This document shows positions 17,065 to 24,687 of a stretch of DNA of 51,739 bases, piece by piece. Source of the DNA: Ignavibacteria bacterium (GTDB lineage Bacteria; Bacteroidota; Ignavibacteria; Tepidaquicellales; Tepidaquicellaceae). The stretch is from positions 1 to 51,739 of the forward strand of contig JAIBBK010000104.1 in NCBI GenBank assembly GCA_019694675.1, read 5' to 3'. The notes beneath the pieces are model-generated. The model saw only the letters and a program-made list of their open reading frames with translations, was not told the DNA's origin and did not search any database. A program made the position numbers and the translations under genes. How positions within the stretch are numbered: position 1 is the first letter of the stretch; every line of letters starts with the position of its first letter.

Positions 17065-17694
17065 ATGAAAATAATTGCAAGTTCACTGACCGCAGTCCTT
17101 ATCTGCATTTCGGCTACTGCAGCATTTGCCCAGTCACTGCCTTACATCAGACTTAATGAAACGGACAAAAAGGCAACCGTGGGCAAGCTCTCGGACCAGG
17201 TGTCCGTTTCATACGATTACATTCACAATCTCGGTAACTTCGGTGACACATACGAACCAGGCACAGGCGTAATGTTCAACTACGGATTTCACATTCCGGA
17301 GTCATACCTTGTGGTTCTAAGAACAGGCTTCTATTCACACAAGCTGAGAGACGGCGCCGACACAGGATTTGCGAGCTTCAAGGTAATTCCTCTTCATGTG
17401 GGAGGAAGGTATTACCTGGGCAGGAACGTCTTCATGCCTTATTTCTCTTTCATGAACGGGATAAACTTCTTCATGAACAGCGAATCCGTAAACGGTAAAG
17501 AAGACGAGTCACTTATCCGTTATGCTTTTCAACTCGGATTCGGATTTGATGTAAGGTTTTCGAGGAACTTCGGCATAAACCTTAACATAAACTACAACAA
17601 CAGCTTTTACGATGCGGGTGATATTTATGCCGGGCAGGAATCTGCAATGACAACAGGATTTGAATATGCGGGCGGACTGACATACTTCTTCTGA
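17065..17694 (+). CDS. Outer-membrane beta-barrel protein
   Basis: A 209-residue secreted barrel with a signal peptide (MKIIASSLTAVLICISATAA, cut near AFAQ). The mature chain has strands such as GVMFNYGFHIPESYLVVLRT and IPLHVGGRYYLGRNVFMPYF and ends GFEYAGGLTYFF, with a terminal Phe for Bam-dependent insertion. It starts five bases after the DUF3943 gene and is almost certainly co-transcribed with it. It resembles the OmpW/porin-type 'outer membrane beta-barrel' family but no specific role can be named. Confidence 0.65.
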   Translation: MKIIASSLTAVLICISATAAFAQSLPYIRLNETDKKATVGKLSDQVSVSYDYIHNLGNFGDTYEPGTGVMFNYGFHIPESYLVVLRTGFYSHKLRDGADTGFASFKVIPLHVGGRYYLGRNVFMPYFSFMNGINFFMNSESVNGKEDESLIRYAFQLGFGFDVRFSRNFGINLNINYNNSFYDAGDIYAGQESAMTTGFEYAGGLTYFF

Positions 17695-17742
17695 ACCGGC
17701 AGCATGGTCACTCCACACATTACTTATTTCTATTAAGAGATG

Positions 17743-17771
17743 AAAACGGCATCCGTATAATGCGGATGCCG
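17743..17771 (-). terminator. Terminator of the minus-strand barrel gene
   Basis: CGGCATCCG (17747-17755) and CGGATGCCG (17763-17771) form a perfect 9-bp stem with loop TATAATG between two convergent genes. On the minus strand it is followed by TTTTCATC, so it serves mainly the gene ending at 17804; it could also act for the plus-strand barrel. Confidence 0.75.
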
Positions 17772-17803
17772 TCGCTACTTTATTGCTGTTCTTTTAACGA
17801 TCT

Positions 17804-18649
17804 TTAATACCAGTAGCCCAATGTCAAAGCAAGCCCGTACTGATCAATATTCAGATAAAGATCGTCCTTGTTGTATTCAAGCCCAAGGTATTTTATGCCA
17901 AGCGACGTATTCCAGTGCTGATTGAACTTGTAACCGCAGCCAGCCAGCGTCATCAATGTCCATTCCGAATTTGCCCCGAATCCCCCGAAATCTGCCTTAG
18001 CATATGCAAACCAATCCTTTGTCAGGCTGAAATCCGCTTTGACTCCGATAATCGGATCGATCCATGAATTGCTGTTGCTCAGCATCCGTGATTGCAGATT
18101 AGGATCAACCGGATCAAGCGTGATCTCCTGATCCATAGCCCAGATCCTTGTTCCTGCATAAACATCCACAAAAGTGGCTTTGCTCTTTGAAGGTATTCTG
18201 TAAGCAAGTGCCAGATCAGTGATGAACTCCTTCATGGTTACGTCGCCTGTTACCAGACCTTTTCCGTTCGGGTCTGCAACATCAAATGCTTTAAGATTTC
18301 CATACACGATATCATAGAGCAATGATACACTCTTGTACTTTATCTTTCCTGCCGCCATGAATGCAAACTTAATATTTCCTACCGCGTCGGCAAATGTCTC
18401 GTTGAATGAAACGCTTTTGGGATAACCGGATGGAGTATTTGGCACACCAACAGTGCCGGTTGCACCCATCATCCAGATGTATGGATTTACAGTGAATGAA
18501 AAGTCTTTACTCTTGACCTCCTTTTCAGACTGACTCATAAAAGTTTCCGGACCGGAATTTTCCGGGTTCATTCCGGCATCCGGCAGATCATCAGAAAAAG
18601 AATATCCGGGAACCAGTAAGCAGAACAGCAAAGCAATCAGAGTTTTCAT
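17804..18649 (-). CDS. Secreted outer-membrane protein of unknown function
   Basis: A 281-residue protein with a signal peptide (MKTLIALLFCLLVPGYSFS). A short linker rich in acidic residues leads into a barrel-like body beginning FSFTVNPYIWMMGATGTVGV, with strands such as AKADFGGFGANSEWTLMTLA and a final GLALTLGYWY with aromatic C-terminus. The opening 'NPYIWMMGATGTVGV' and the 'GTRIWAMDQEI' block are reminiscent of a family of uncharacterised outer-membrane proteins near porins. It is alone on the minus strand, preceded by a 680-base gene-free stretch. Confidence 0.6.
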   Translation of the reverse strand: MKTLIALLFCLLVPGYSFSDDLPDAGMNPENSGPETFMSQSEKEVKSKDFSFTVNPYIWMMGATGTVGVPNTPSGYPKSVSFNETFADAVGNIKFAFMAAGKIKYKSVSLLYDIVYGNLKAFDVADPNGKGLVTGDVTMKEFITDLALAYRIPSKSKATFVDVYAGTRIWAMDQEITLDPVDPNLQSRMLSNSNSWIDPIIGVKADFSLTKDWFAYAKADFGGFGANSEWTLMTLAGCGYKFNQHWNTSLGIKYLGLEYNKDDLYLNIDQYGLALTLGYWY

Positions 18650-19330
18650 ATAGTAATTGTTTTCAGTTGTTCAAAATTGCCCGCTTCATGATTAATATTC
18701 AATGCAACAATGCATCAGCATCTCAGGATTTGCTGACATGGTCCTGGAAACATGATTCTGACCGCATATGAAGATCCGGGAACAGCTTCATTGACCGCCC
18801 GCGAATCCTCAATGATAATACCGCTCTTCAAGATCTATCGCTTACTCGGATTCAGACCAAATTGCATTTTCTTCAATGGTCGTCAGTGCATTTGCATGAG
18901 GAATATTACAGCATGGAAGTTTGAATGATTTGTTTCAGTTATCATCTACCGATCTGTCATATTCAGGGCATCTACAGCAGTCAGGTTCGGTCATGGTTCA
19001 GTTGCCCCTCTGCGATCATTTCGTAATAGGCGTTGATGCAGGTTACTGACTTCTGCCAGAAGAGAAACAACTGGTAATTTTATTCTAAGGGTTATCCCGG
19101 TCACTATATGCACGGAAAGCCGTGAACAATCGTACACGAGGTGAGTTGCAGGATTCGGATCAAAATTGTGTTTCTCTAAGCAAGACTTGATCGGACTTTG
19201 TTAAGATCCTTAAGCTATCTGATACTAACTTCGCTTTTTGCGACTGCAGTGCAATTGCGTTACATACTTCATACGCTTTCTCTTAGCCATATTCACTTAC
19301 GGCACAAATATCTATATTGGCTCGCAACTG
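18650..19330. other. Gene-free 681-base gap upstream of the glycosylase gene
   Basis: No open frame here has protein-like composition, and no tRNA, rRNA or repeat was recognised on either strand. A frame in phase with the glycosylase opens at ATG 19238 but its 31 extra residues do not match the family. A small ACGG-AAAG-CCGT hairpin occurs near 19111. The stretch may hold divergent promoters for both flanking genes, but nothing specific stands out. Confidence 0.5.
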
Positions 19331-19951
19331 ATGATTGATCCTTTCGAACCTTTAAGCAGAAGATTCTATCTGAAGGACACCCTTTCGGTGGCCGCTTCAT
19401 TGCTTGGCAAGATTATAATTCGAAAGATAGGTGATGCTGTGATCAAAGCGATGATAGTTGAAACTGAAGCATACATTGGTGATCACGATCCGGCATCGCA
19501 CTCATACGGAAGGGTCACCGGGCGCAACAAGATCATGTACGGAATTGGCGGTATGGCTTACGTGTATTTCATTTACGGGAACCACCATTGTCTGAACGCA
19601 GTAACAGGGCCCGAAGGCAAAGGCGACGCTGTTCTCATCAGAGGTGCGGAGATACTTGAGGGAGAAGAGATATGCTCAAAGTTAAGGAACTTTCCATTGA
19701 AGAAGCATGACCTGGCAAATGGTCCCGGCAAGCTTTGCGATGCGCTGGCCATAGACAAGTCGTTCAACGGACATGACCTTACAAGAAAAGGAAGCCTTTA
19801 CATTGCAGGCGGAAAGAAGATCCCGCCTGCCGACAGGATCCGGACACCGAGAATAGGCATCAGCAAAGGCTGTGAGCTTCATTACAGATTCATAATAGAC
19901 GGAAATCCGTGCATCACCAAACATCCATTCAATCCCGGTATTAAAAAATAA
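19331..19951 (+). CDS. 3-methyladenine DNA glycosylase (AAG/Mpg type)
   Basis: Removes alkylated purines from DNA, starting base-excision repair. The 206 residues match the single-domain AAG family: FYLKDTLSVAASLLGKIIIR, the catalytic region IVETEAYIGDHDPASHSYGR (the Glu of VETEAY activates water), NKIMYGIGGMAYVYFIYGNH with the Tyr intercalation region, and the end LANGPGKLCDALAI followed by PRIGISKG. The longer frame beginning at 19238 adds residues unlike the family, so ATG 19331 (MIDPFEPLSRRFY) is chosen. It lies 12 bases ahead of the metallo-hydrolase gene, and the two are probably co-transcribed. Confidence 0.9.
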   Translation: MIDPFEPLSRRFYLKDTLSVAASLLGKIIIRKIGDAVIKAMIVETEAYIGDHDPASHSYGRVTGRNKIMYGIGGMAYVYFIYGNHHCLNAVTGPEGKGDAVLIRGAEILEGEEICSKLRNFPLKKHDLANGPGKLCDALAIDKSFNGHDLTRKGSLYIAGGKKIPPADRIRTPRIGISKGCELHYRFIIDGNPCITKHPFNPGIKK

Positions 19952-19963
19952 AAGTTCTGAATA

Positions 19964-21379
19964 ATGAAGATAAAGTTCTGCGGCGCAGACCGCACTGTTA
20001 CGGGCTCTCAGCATCTGCTTGAGATAAACGGCAAAAGAGTTCTTCTTGACTGCGGGCTGTATCAGGGCAGGCGCGAAGAAGCTTATGAAGTGAACAGGAA
20101 TTTTCTGTTCGATCCGAGAGAACTCGACTGCGTTGTTCTTTCACATGCACACATCGATCATTCCGGAAATCTTCCAATGCTTTACTCAAGGGGTTTCGGC
20201 GGCTGCATTTATTCCACAAGCGCAACGAGGGACCTTTGCGCAATCATGCTCCTTGACAGCGCTTATATACAGGAGAAGGATATTGAATATGTGAACAAGA
20301 AGAGGGCGCGCAAGAACCAGCACCCGTTCAAACCGCTTTATACGGTTGAGCATGCAAAGCTTGTTCTTGAGAATTTCAAGACTGTTGATTACAGGAAAAA
20401 GTTCTTCATTGACGGGTTCGGAGAGAGCGTTTCGGTGGAGTTCTTTGATGCCGGCCACATACTCGGGTCCGCAATGGTTGTGCTTGAAATTAATGAGCAC
20501 GGAAGAAAGACTCGTTTTGCCTTCACGGGAGATATCGGGCGCAACAGCCTGCCGATTCTGCGCGACCCTGAATTCATAGGAAACTGCGACCATATAATTT
20601 CCGAGTCAACTTACGGCGGCAGGGTTCACGATAAGGCGGTTGATATGTACGGCCAGCTTGAGACTGTCCTGAAAGAAGCGGTCTCAAGAGGCGGAAAGAC
20701 AATTGTCCCGGCATTCAGCGTTGGCAGAACGCAGGAAGTCATTTACGCCCTCGCTGCTATCTTCCAGCGCGGGGATATTCAGCCGTTTCCCGTGTTCGTT
20801 GACAGTCCGCTGTCCACAAAGGCTACGGAAATTTTTAAGGTACATCCGGAGTGTTACGACAAGGAACTTATGAATCTGATTCACTCGGGCATTGATGTTT
20901 TTGATCTTCCGTTTGTGAACTATATCAAAGATGTGGAGGAATCCAAGAGACTGAATTCATTCAGGGGACCGTGCATGATAATCTCTGCATCAGGTATGGC
21001 TGAATCGGGCAGGGTGCTTCACCATCTCAAGAACAATATCGAAAATCCGGCAACCACTGTACTTATCGTCGGATTCATGGCAGAGCATACTCTCGGCCGA
21101 AGACTGATAGAGAGCCGCAACATCCCTGATCCGCGCGTGAACATATTCGGTGAAGAGTACAGCGTAAATGCAAAGGTCGTGGTGCTCAATTCATTCTCTG
21201 CGCATGCAGACCGCGACGAACTCAGAGAGTATTTCGACAGATTTGACAGGTCAAGGATGCAGAATGTCTTTCTGGTACACGGAGAGCTTGATCAGCAGGA
21301 AGCTTTCAGGACAGGACTTAAAGAAATGAACTTCAGGAACGTGGAGATTCCCTTCAAAGGGCAGGAGTTCAGCATTTAG
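19964..21379 (+). CDS. Beta-CASP metallo-beta-lactamase-fold RNA hydrolase
   Basis: A 471-residue predicted zinc-dependent RNase of the CPSF/beta-CASP group. The metallo-beta-lactamase motif 2 is His61-Ala-His63-Ile-Asp65-His66 (SHAHIDHSGNLP). Motif 3 is DAGHILGSA, motif 4 is FTGDIGR, and the beta-CASP part includes ESTYGGR, VPAFSVGRTQEV, the ASGMAESGR loop and SFSAHADRDE, with a late LVHGE. Such single-domain proteins, without KH domains, are common in bacteria and are thought to act in RNA 3' processing or decay. The start is the ATG at 19964. It converges with the rhomboid gene, with 18 bases between the stops. Confidence 0.88.
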   Translation: MKIKFCGADRTVTGSQHLLEINGKRVLLDCGLYQGRREEAYEVNRNFLFDPRELDCVVLSHAHIDHSGNLPMLYSRGFGGCIYSTSATRDLCAIMLLDSAYIQEKDIEYVNKKRARKNQHPFKPLYTVEHAKLVLENFKTVDYRKKFFIDGFGESVSVEFFDAGHILGSAMVVLEINEHGRKTRFAFTGDIGRNSLPILRDPEFIGNCDHIISESTYGGRVHDKAVDMYGQLETVLKEAVSRGGKTIVPAFSVGRTQEVIYALAAIFQRGDIQPFPVFVDSPLSTKATEIFKVHPECYDKELMNLIHSGIDVFDLPFVNYIKDVEESKRLNSFRGPCMIISASGMAESGRVLHHLKNNIENPATTVLIVGFMAEHTLGRRLIESRNIPDPRVNIFGEEYSVNAKVVVLNSFSAHADRDELREYFDRFDRSRMQNVFLVHGELDQQEAFRTGLKEMNFRNVEIPFKGQEFSI

Positions 21380-21397
21380 AAAGTTCAGAGCCTGACA

Positions 21398-22132
21398 TTA
21401 CCTGAAGAGCCGCCTGTCGTCATCGTCGGGATCATCCGGAAAAAGTTCGTCTGTCCTGTCAATCTTTTCGGGAGTATCGCCGTAATCCAGATCATCACTT
21501 TGTGCATCATCTTCTTCCCAATCGTACTTTTCAGGCGGATCATACTTTCTGAATATGAAGGCCAGTCCAGCACCTATGAGAGCCCCGCTCAGGTGCGATT
21601 CAAACGAGATCTCAGGTGCGACAGGAAACACGCCCCATATCATTCCGCCGTATAGAAAAACGACAACAAGAGACAGTGCCATTGACCTCTTGTCGCGCCG
21701 GAATAAGCCGGCAAAGAAAACATATGCCGCCATGCCGTAAACAATTCCGCTTGCTCCAATGTGATATGACTGCCTTCCAACAAGCCATACAATAGCCCCG
21801 CTCAGCAAATAGACCACTGCAAACACAGTGAACGATGCCTCCCTGTAGAAATAGAACAAACCGAAAACAAGGACTAGCAGGGAGATCGAATTTGTGAAAA
21901 TGTGTTCGAAGTCACTGTGAATGAGCGGTGATGCAAGTATTCCGCTCAATCCTTTAATACTCCTTGGATAGACTCCGAAGTTCGAAAAGTCAATCTGCAA
22001 AGACCACTGCATAAAATGCACGGCCCAAAGCAGCAACACAAAACTTATGCTGAATAATGCCGATGAAAAGATCTTTGCCTTCTCAAGATCCTCTTCTTTG
22101 ATCTCACTCAGATTGTATTTTTCTCCGTTCAT
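21398..22132 (-). CDS. Rhomboid-family intramembrane serine protease
   Basis: A polytopic inner-membrane protease of 244 residues that cleaves membrane proteins within the bilayer. The catalytic dyad is visible: Ser128 in IGASGIVYG and His180 in SFESHLSGALIGAG. HSDFEHIFTNSISL around residue 72 corresponds to the conserved His/Asn helix 2 motif, where the Asn stabilises the oxyanion. About six membrane helices can be counted. Beyond residue 200 is a soluble tail of about 43 residues rich in Asp and Glu (DDAQSDDLDYGDTPEK), ending DDDDRRLFR, which is unusual for the family. The substrate is unknown. It is transcribed away from the repeat array. Confidence 0.85.
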   Translation of the reverse strand: MNGEKYNLSEIKEEDLEKAKIFSSALFSISFVLLLWAVHFMQWSLQIDFSNFGVYPRSIKGLSGILASPLIHSDFEHIFTNSISLLVLVFGLFYFYREASFTVFAVVYLLSGAIVWLVGRQSYHIGASGIVYGMAAYVFFAGLFRRDKRSMALSLVVVFLYGGMIWGVFPVAPEISFESHLSGALIGAGLAFIFRKYDPPEKYDWEEDDAQSDDLDYGDTPEKIDRTDELFPDDPDDDDRRLFR

Positions 22133-22292
22133 TCTCGTTTGTGACTCAATATATTACAATTGCAGTTTGAGTGATACGCCAATTTGTTTGATGATAAGGT
22201 CTTCCCGTTTCGGATCAGTGCCATGCGCCGGAGCAATACCTGATTTGTCCTGCGCGTACATTTCAGAGCAGGCAGAACAACTGTATTGCACC

Positions 22293-22975
22293 GATGGTCA
22301 AACAGAATCCACTGCACATCAGACGGTTCCTGCTGTTCAATGTTTTTTTGATTCACAAAGCTGAGCTCATCTTAGTTGTCTGCCGGTATTTCACCGCGGT
22401 TCTTTTTCTGCACCGCTTTCTCTGTATTGAGCAATGTGCCTGCAATGAACCTTCAGTCAATCGGAAAGAACTGCACATCAGACGGTTCCTGCTGTTCAAT
22501 GTATTTTGTTTCACAATGCTGAGCCTGCCTGAGTTGTCTGCCGGTATTTCACTGCGGCTCCTTTTCTGCGACGCTTTCTCTGAATTGAGCAATGGCCTGC
22601 AATGAGTCTGCAATCAAATAGAATCCACTGCACATCAGACGGTTCCTGCTGTTCAATGTTTTTTTGATTCACAAAACTGAGCCAGCCTGAGTTGTCTGCC
22701 GGTATTTCACCGCGTCTCTTTTTCTGCACCGCTTTCTCTGTATTGAGCAATGGCCTGCAATGAACCTTCAGACAATCGGAATGCACTGCCCGTAAGACGG
22801 TTCCTGCTGTTCAATGTATTTTGTTTCACAATGCTGAGCCTGCCTTAGTTGACTGCCGGTATTTCACCGCGGTTCTTATTCTGCGCCGCTTTCTCTGTAT
22901 TGAGCAATGCGCCTGCAATGAACCTTCAGTCAATCAAAAAGCACTGCACGTAAGACGGTTCCTGCTGTCTAAACC
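22293..22975. repeat. Tandem array of about 158-bp repeats (four copies plus a partial fifth)
   Basis: The anchor GACGGTTCCTGCTGT recurs at 22322, 22481, 22638, 22796 and 22954, giving periods of 159, 157, 158 and 158 bases. Each unit carries the shared blocks CTGCCGGTATTTCACCGCG, GCTTTCTCTG and GCAATG...TGCAATGA. Copies 1 and 3 have a GTTTTTTTGATTCACAA variant and copies 2 and 4 GTATTTTGTTTCACAATGC, so the array looks like a duplicated A-B dimer. The last copy breaks off after CTGCTGTCTAAACC. Periods not divisible by three and stops in all frames argue against coding. No transposase or terminal inverted repeat is visible. Confidence 0.85.
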
Positions 22976-23133
22976 GGTTTTCCCGGATGCGAATCTGCGC
23001 TTATCTGTGTAATCTGTGGGTACAATAATGGTTTGCCAGCCGAAGTATAAACCTGTCTTACCCAAACAGATTTTTGTATTAATTCCTAAGTATTAATGAA
23101 TTATACTTGCCAAAAACAAATCAGGAGCCCTGT
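22976..23133 (+). promoter_or_regulatory. AT-rich leader upstream of the dienelactone hydrolase operon
   Basis: The 158 bases between the repeat array and the operon are AT-rich towards the end. TATACTTG (23102-23109) resembles the Bacteroidota -7 element TAnnTTTG, but no TTG lies at the usual distance. AGGAG at 23123-23127, six bases before ATG 23134, is a clear ribosome binding site and fixes the start of the hydrolase. Confidence 0.4.
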
Positions 23134-23925
23134 ATGCGTCTTACAAGTTTCTTCACAATAATTCTGATCACCATTATCTCAACTTACATCAACTCTAAGT
23201 CCGAAGTCATCACCCTTGATATTGATTACAACTCGGGCGGCAGCACAATGCAGGGGTTCATTGCTTACGACAACTCCATCTCGGGTAAGATGCCTTGCGT
23301 AATGATAGTCCATCAATGGAAGGGCCTTGGCGAATACGAAAAAATGAGGGCCGTACAGCTTGCCGAGCTTGGTTACTTTGCCATGGCCGTTGATATTTAC
23401 GGCAAGGGAATCAGGCCTGCAACTCCTGAAGCCGCTTCCCAGGAAGCCGGAAAATATTACGGAGATGTGTCACTCTTCAGGGAGAGGCTGAAGTCAGGTC
23501 TTGATGAAATGCTCAAACAGCCGCAGGCGGATCCTGCTCGCGCCGCGGCGATTGGTTATTGCTTTGGAGGAAGCGGTGTCATCGAACTCGCGAGGTCCGG
23601 GGCAGATATTGAGGGAATCGTCAGCTTTCACGGAGGGCTCAGGCCGTCAGGCTCTGAAGCAAATTCCAATATCAAGGCCAGCCTGCTTGTCCTGCACGGC
23701 GCTGATGATCCGTATATAAAACAGGAAGACAAGATTGCCTTTCAGAAAGAAATGGCCGAAGCAAAGGCCGACATGGTTTTTGTGGAGTACAGCGGCGCTG
23801 TCCATTCCTTCACAGATAAAGGCGCAGGCAATGACAACTCAAAGGGAGCGGCTTACAACGAATCGGCAGACAGAAGATCGTGGATTGCCATGAAGGACTT
23901 TTTCTCAGAGATCTTCTCCAGGTAA
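23134..23925 (+). CDS. Dienelactone hydrolase-family alpha/beta hydrolase, exported
   Basis: A 263-residue alpha/beta hydrolase. The Cys-Asp-His triad typical of dienelactone hydrolase is visible: nucleophile Cys143 in GYCFGGSG, Asp192 in HGADDPY and His224 in GAVHSFTD. The start is set by AGGAG six bases upstream; the longer TTG frame from 23107 is rejected. The N-terminus MRLTSFFTIILITIISTYIN is a signal peptide, so it probably acts outside the cytoplasm, unlike catabolic dienelactone hydrolases. The family cleaves lactones and many esters; the substrate is not known. It heads a tight operon: the ABC ATPase starts six bases after its stop. Confidence 0.85.
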   Translation: MRLTSFFTIILITIISTYINSKSEVITLDIDYNSGGSTMQGFIAYDNSISGKMPCVMIVHQWKGLGEYEKMRAVQLAELGYFAMAVDIYGKGIRPATPEAASQEAGKYYGDVSLFRERLKSGLDEMLKQPQADPARAAAIGYCFGGSGVIELARSGADIEGIVSFHGGLRPSGSEANSNIKASLLVLHGADDPYIKQEDKIAFQKEMAEAKADMVFVEYSGAVHSFTDKGAGNDNSKGAAYNESADRRSWIAMKDFFSEIFSR

Positions 23926-23931
23926 AGTTCA

Positions 23932-24687
23932 ATGATATCCGTCAAAGGGCTGACCAAAAAGTACTCTGATCTGACTGCGCTCAACGGAGTGTCTTTCGAC
24001 ATCCCTGCTGGCGAGATCTGCGGTTACATTGGAACCAACGGCGCAGGGAAATCCACTACGGTAAAGATCCTCACCGGCGTACTTGATTACGATTCAGGCT
24101 CGGCTGAGGTTTGCGGAATTGACGTACGCAAAGACCCTGTTGCCGTCAAAAGGATAGTTGGGTATGTTCCCGAAACTCCGAATCTCTTCAATTCACTTTC
24201 GCCGCGCGAACTAATCAGCTTCCTTGGAAGAGCAAGGTCAATGGATGACACAACTGTAAAGAAGCGGCTCGGGAATTTTGCGGAATTGTTCGGATTTACG
24301 GATATGCTTGAGCTTCCCGTTGGTAGCCTGTCCAAAGGTAACAAACAGAAAGTACTGATCACCTCGGCATTGATCCATAACCCCGAAGTGATCTTTCTTG
24401 ACGAACCTCTCAACGGACTCGATGCCAATTCGATTTTCGCTTTTCAGGACCTCGTCTCACATCTTGTTTCGCTTGGCAAGACGATTCTCTATTGCTCTCA
24501 CCTTCTGAATACCGTTGAAAAAGTCTCGTCAAAGATCATACTTCTTGATAAAGGCAGTGTGGTCATGGACATCAGGACAAGCGATTTGAAAAACCTCGAC
24601 AATTTTACCGATCTCGAAGGGCTTTTCAGAAACCTCAAGGAAGAATCAGAATCAGGCACTGTTTCGTATGAGAATCTATTCGGCTGA
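23932..24687 (+). CDS. ABC transporter ATP-binding protein
   Basis: A 251-residue ATPase subunit. It shows Walker A GTNGAGKST at about residues 34-42, a Q-loop region YVPETPNLF, the signature LSKGNKQK, Walker B VIFLDEP followed by LNGLD, and an H-loop YCSHLL. The sequence type is the CcmA/NatA class that drives export with a separate permease. No permease gene accompanies it; instead the next gene, overlapping by 20 bases, encodes a barrel. The permease may be elsewhere in the genome. The ATG at 23932 lies six bases past the hydrolase stop, so translation is probably linked. Confidence 0.88.
   Translation: MISVKGLTKKYSDLTALNGVSFDIPAGEICGYIGTNGAGKSTTVKILTGVLDYDSGSAEVCGIDVRKDPVAVKRIVGYVPETPNLFNSLSPRELISFLGRARSMDDTTVKKRLGNFAELFGFTDMLELPVGSLSKGNKQKVLITSALIHNPEVIFLDEPLNGLDANSIFAFQDLVSHLVSLGKTILYCSHLLNTVEKVSSKIILLDKGSVVMDIRTSDLKNLDNFTDLEGLFRNLKEESESGTVSYENLFG

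Noticed and set aside
22294..22786. Short frames in the repeat array on both strands
   Set aside because: They are translations of the 158-bp repeat. The period is not a multiple of three, each frame is short, and no start or ribosome binding site is shared.
22293..22975. CRISPR array
   Set aside because: The repeating unit is about 158 bases and diverged, with no short conserved repeat separated by unique spacers, and no cas gene is near.
23102..23109. Promoter of the dienelactone hydrolase operon
   Set aside because: The TATACTTG element is good, but the nearest upstream TTG is 25 bases away, outside the usual spacing, so it was not called as a full promoter.
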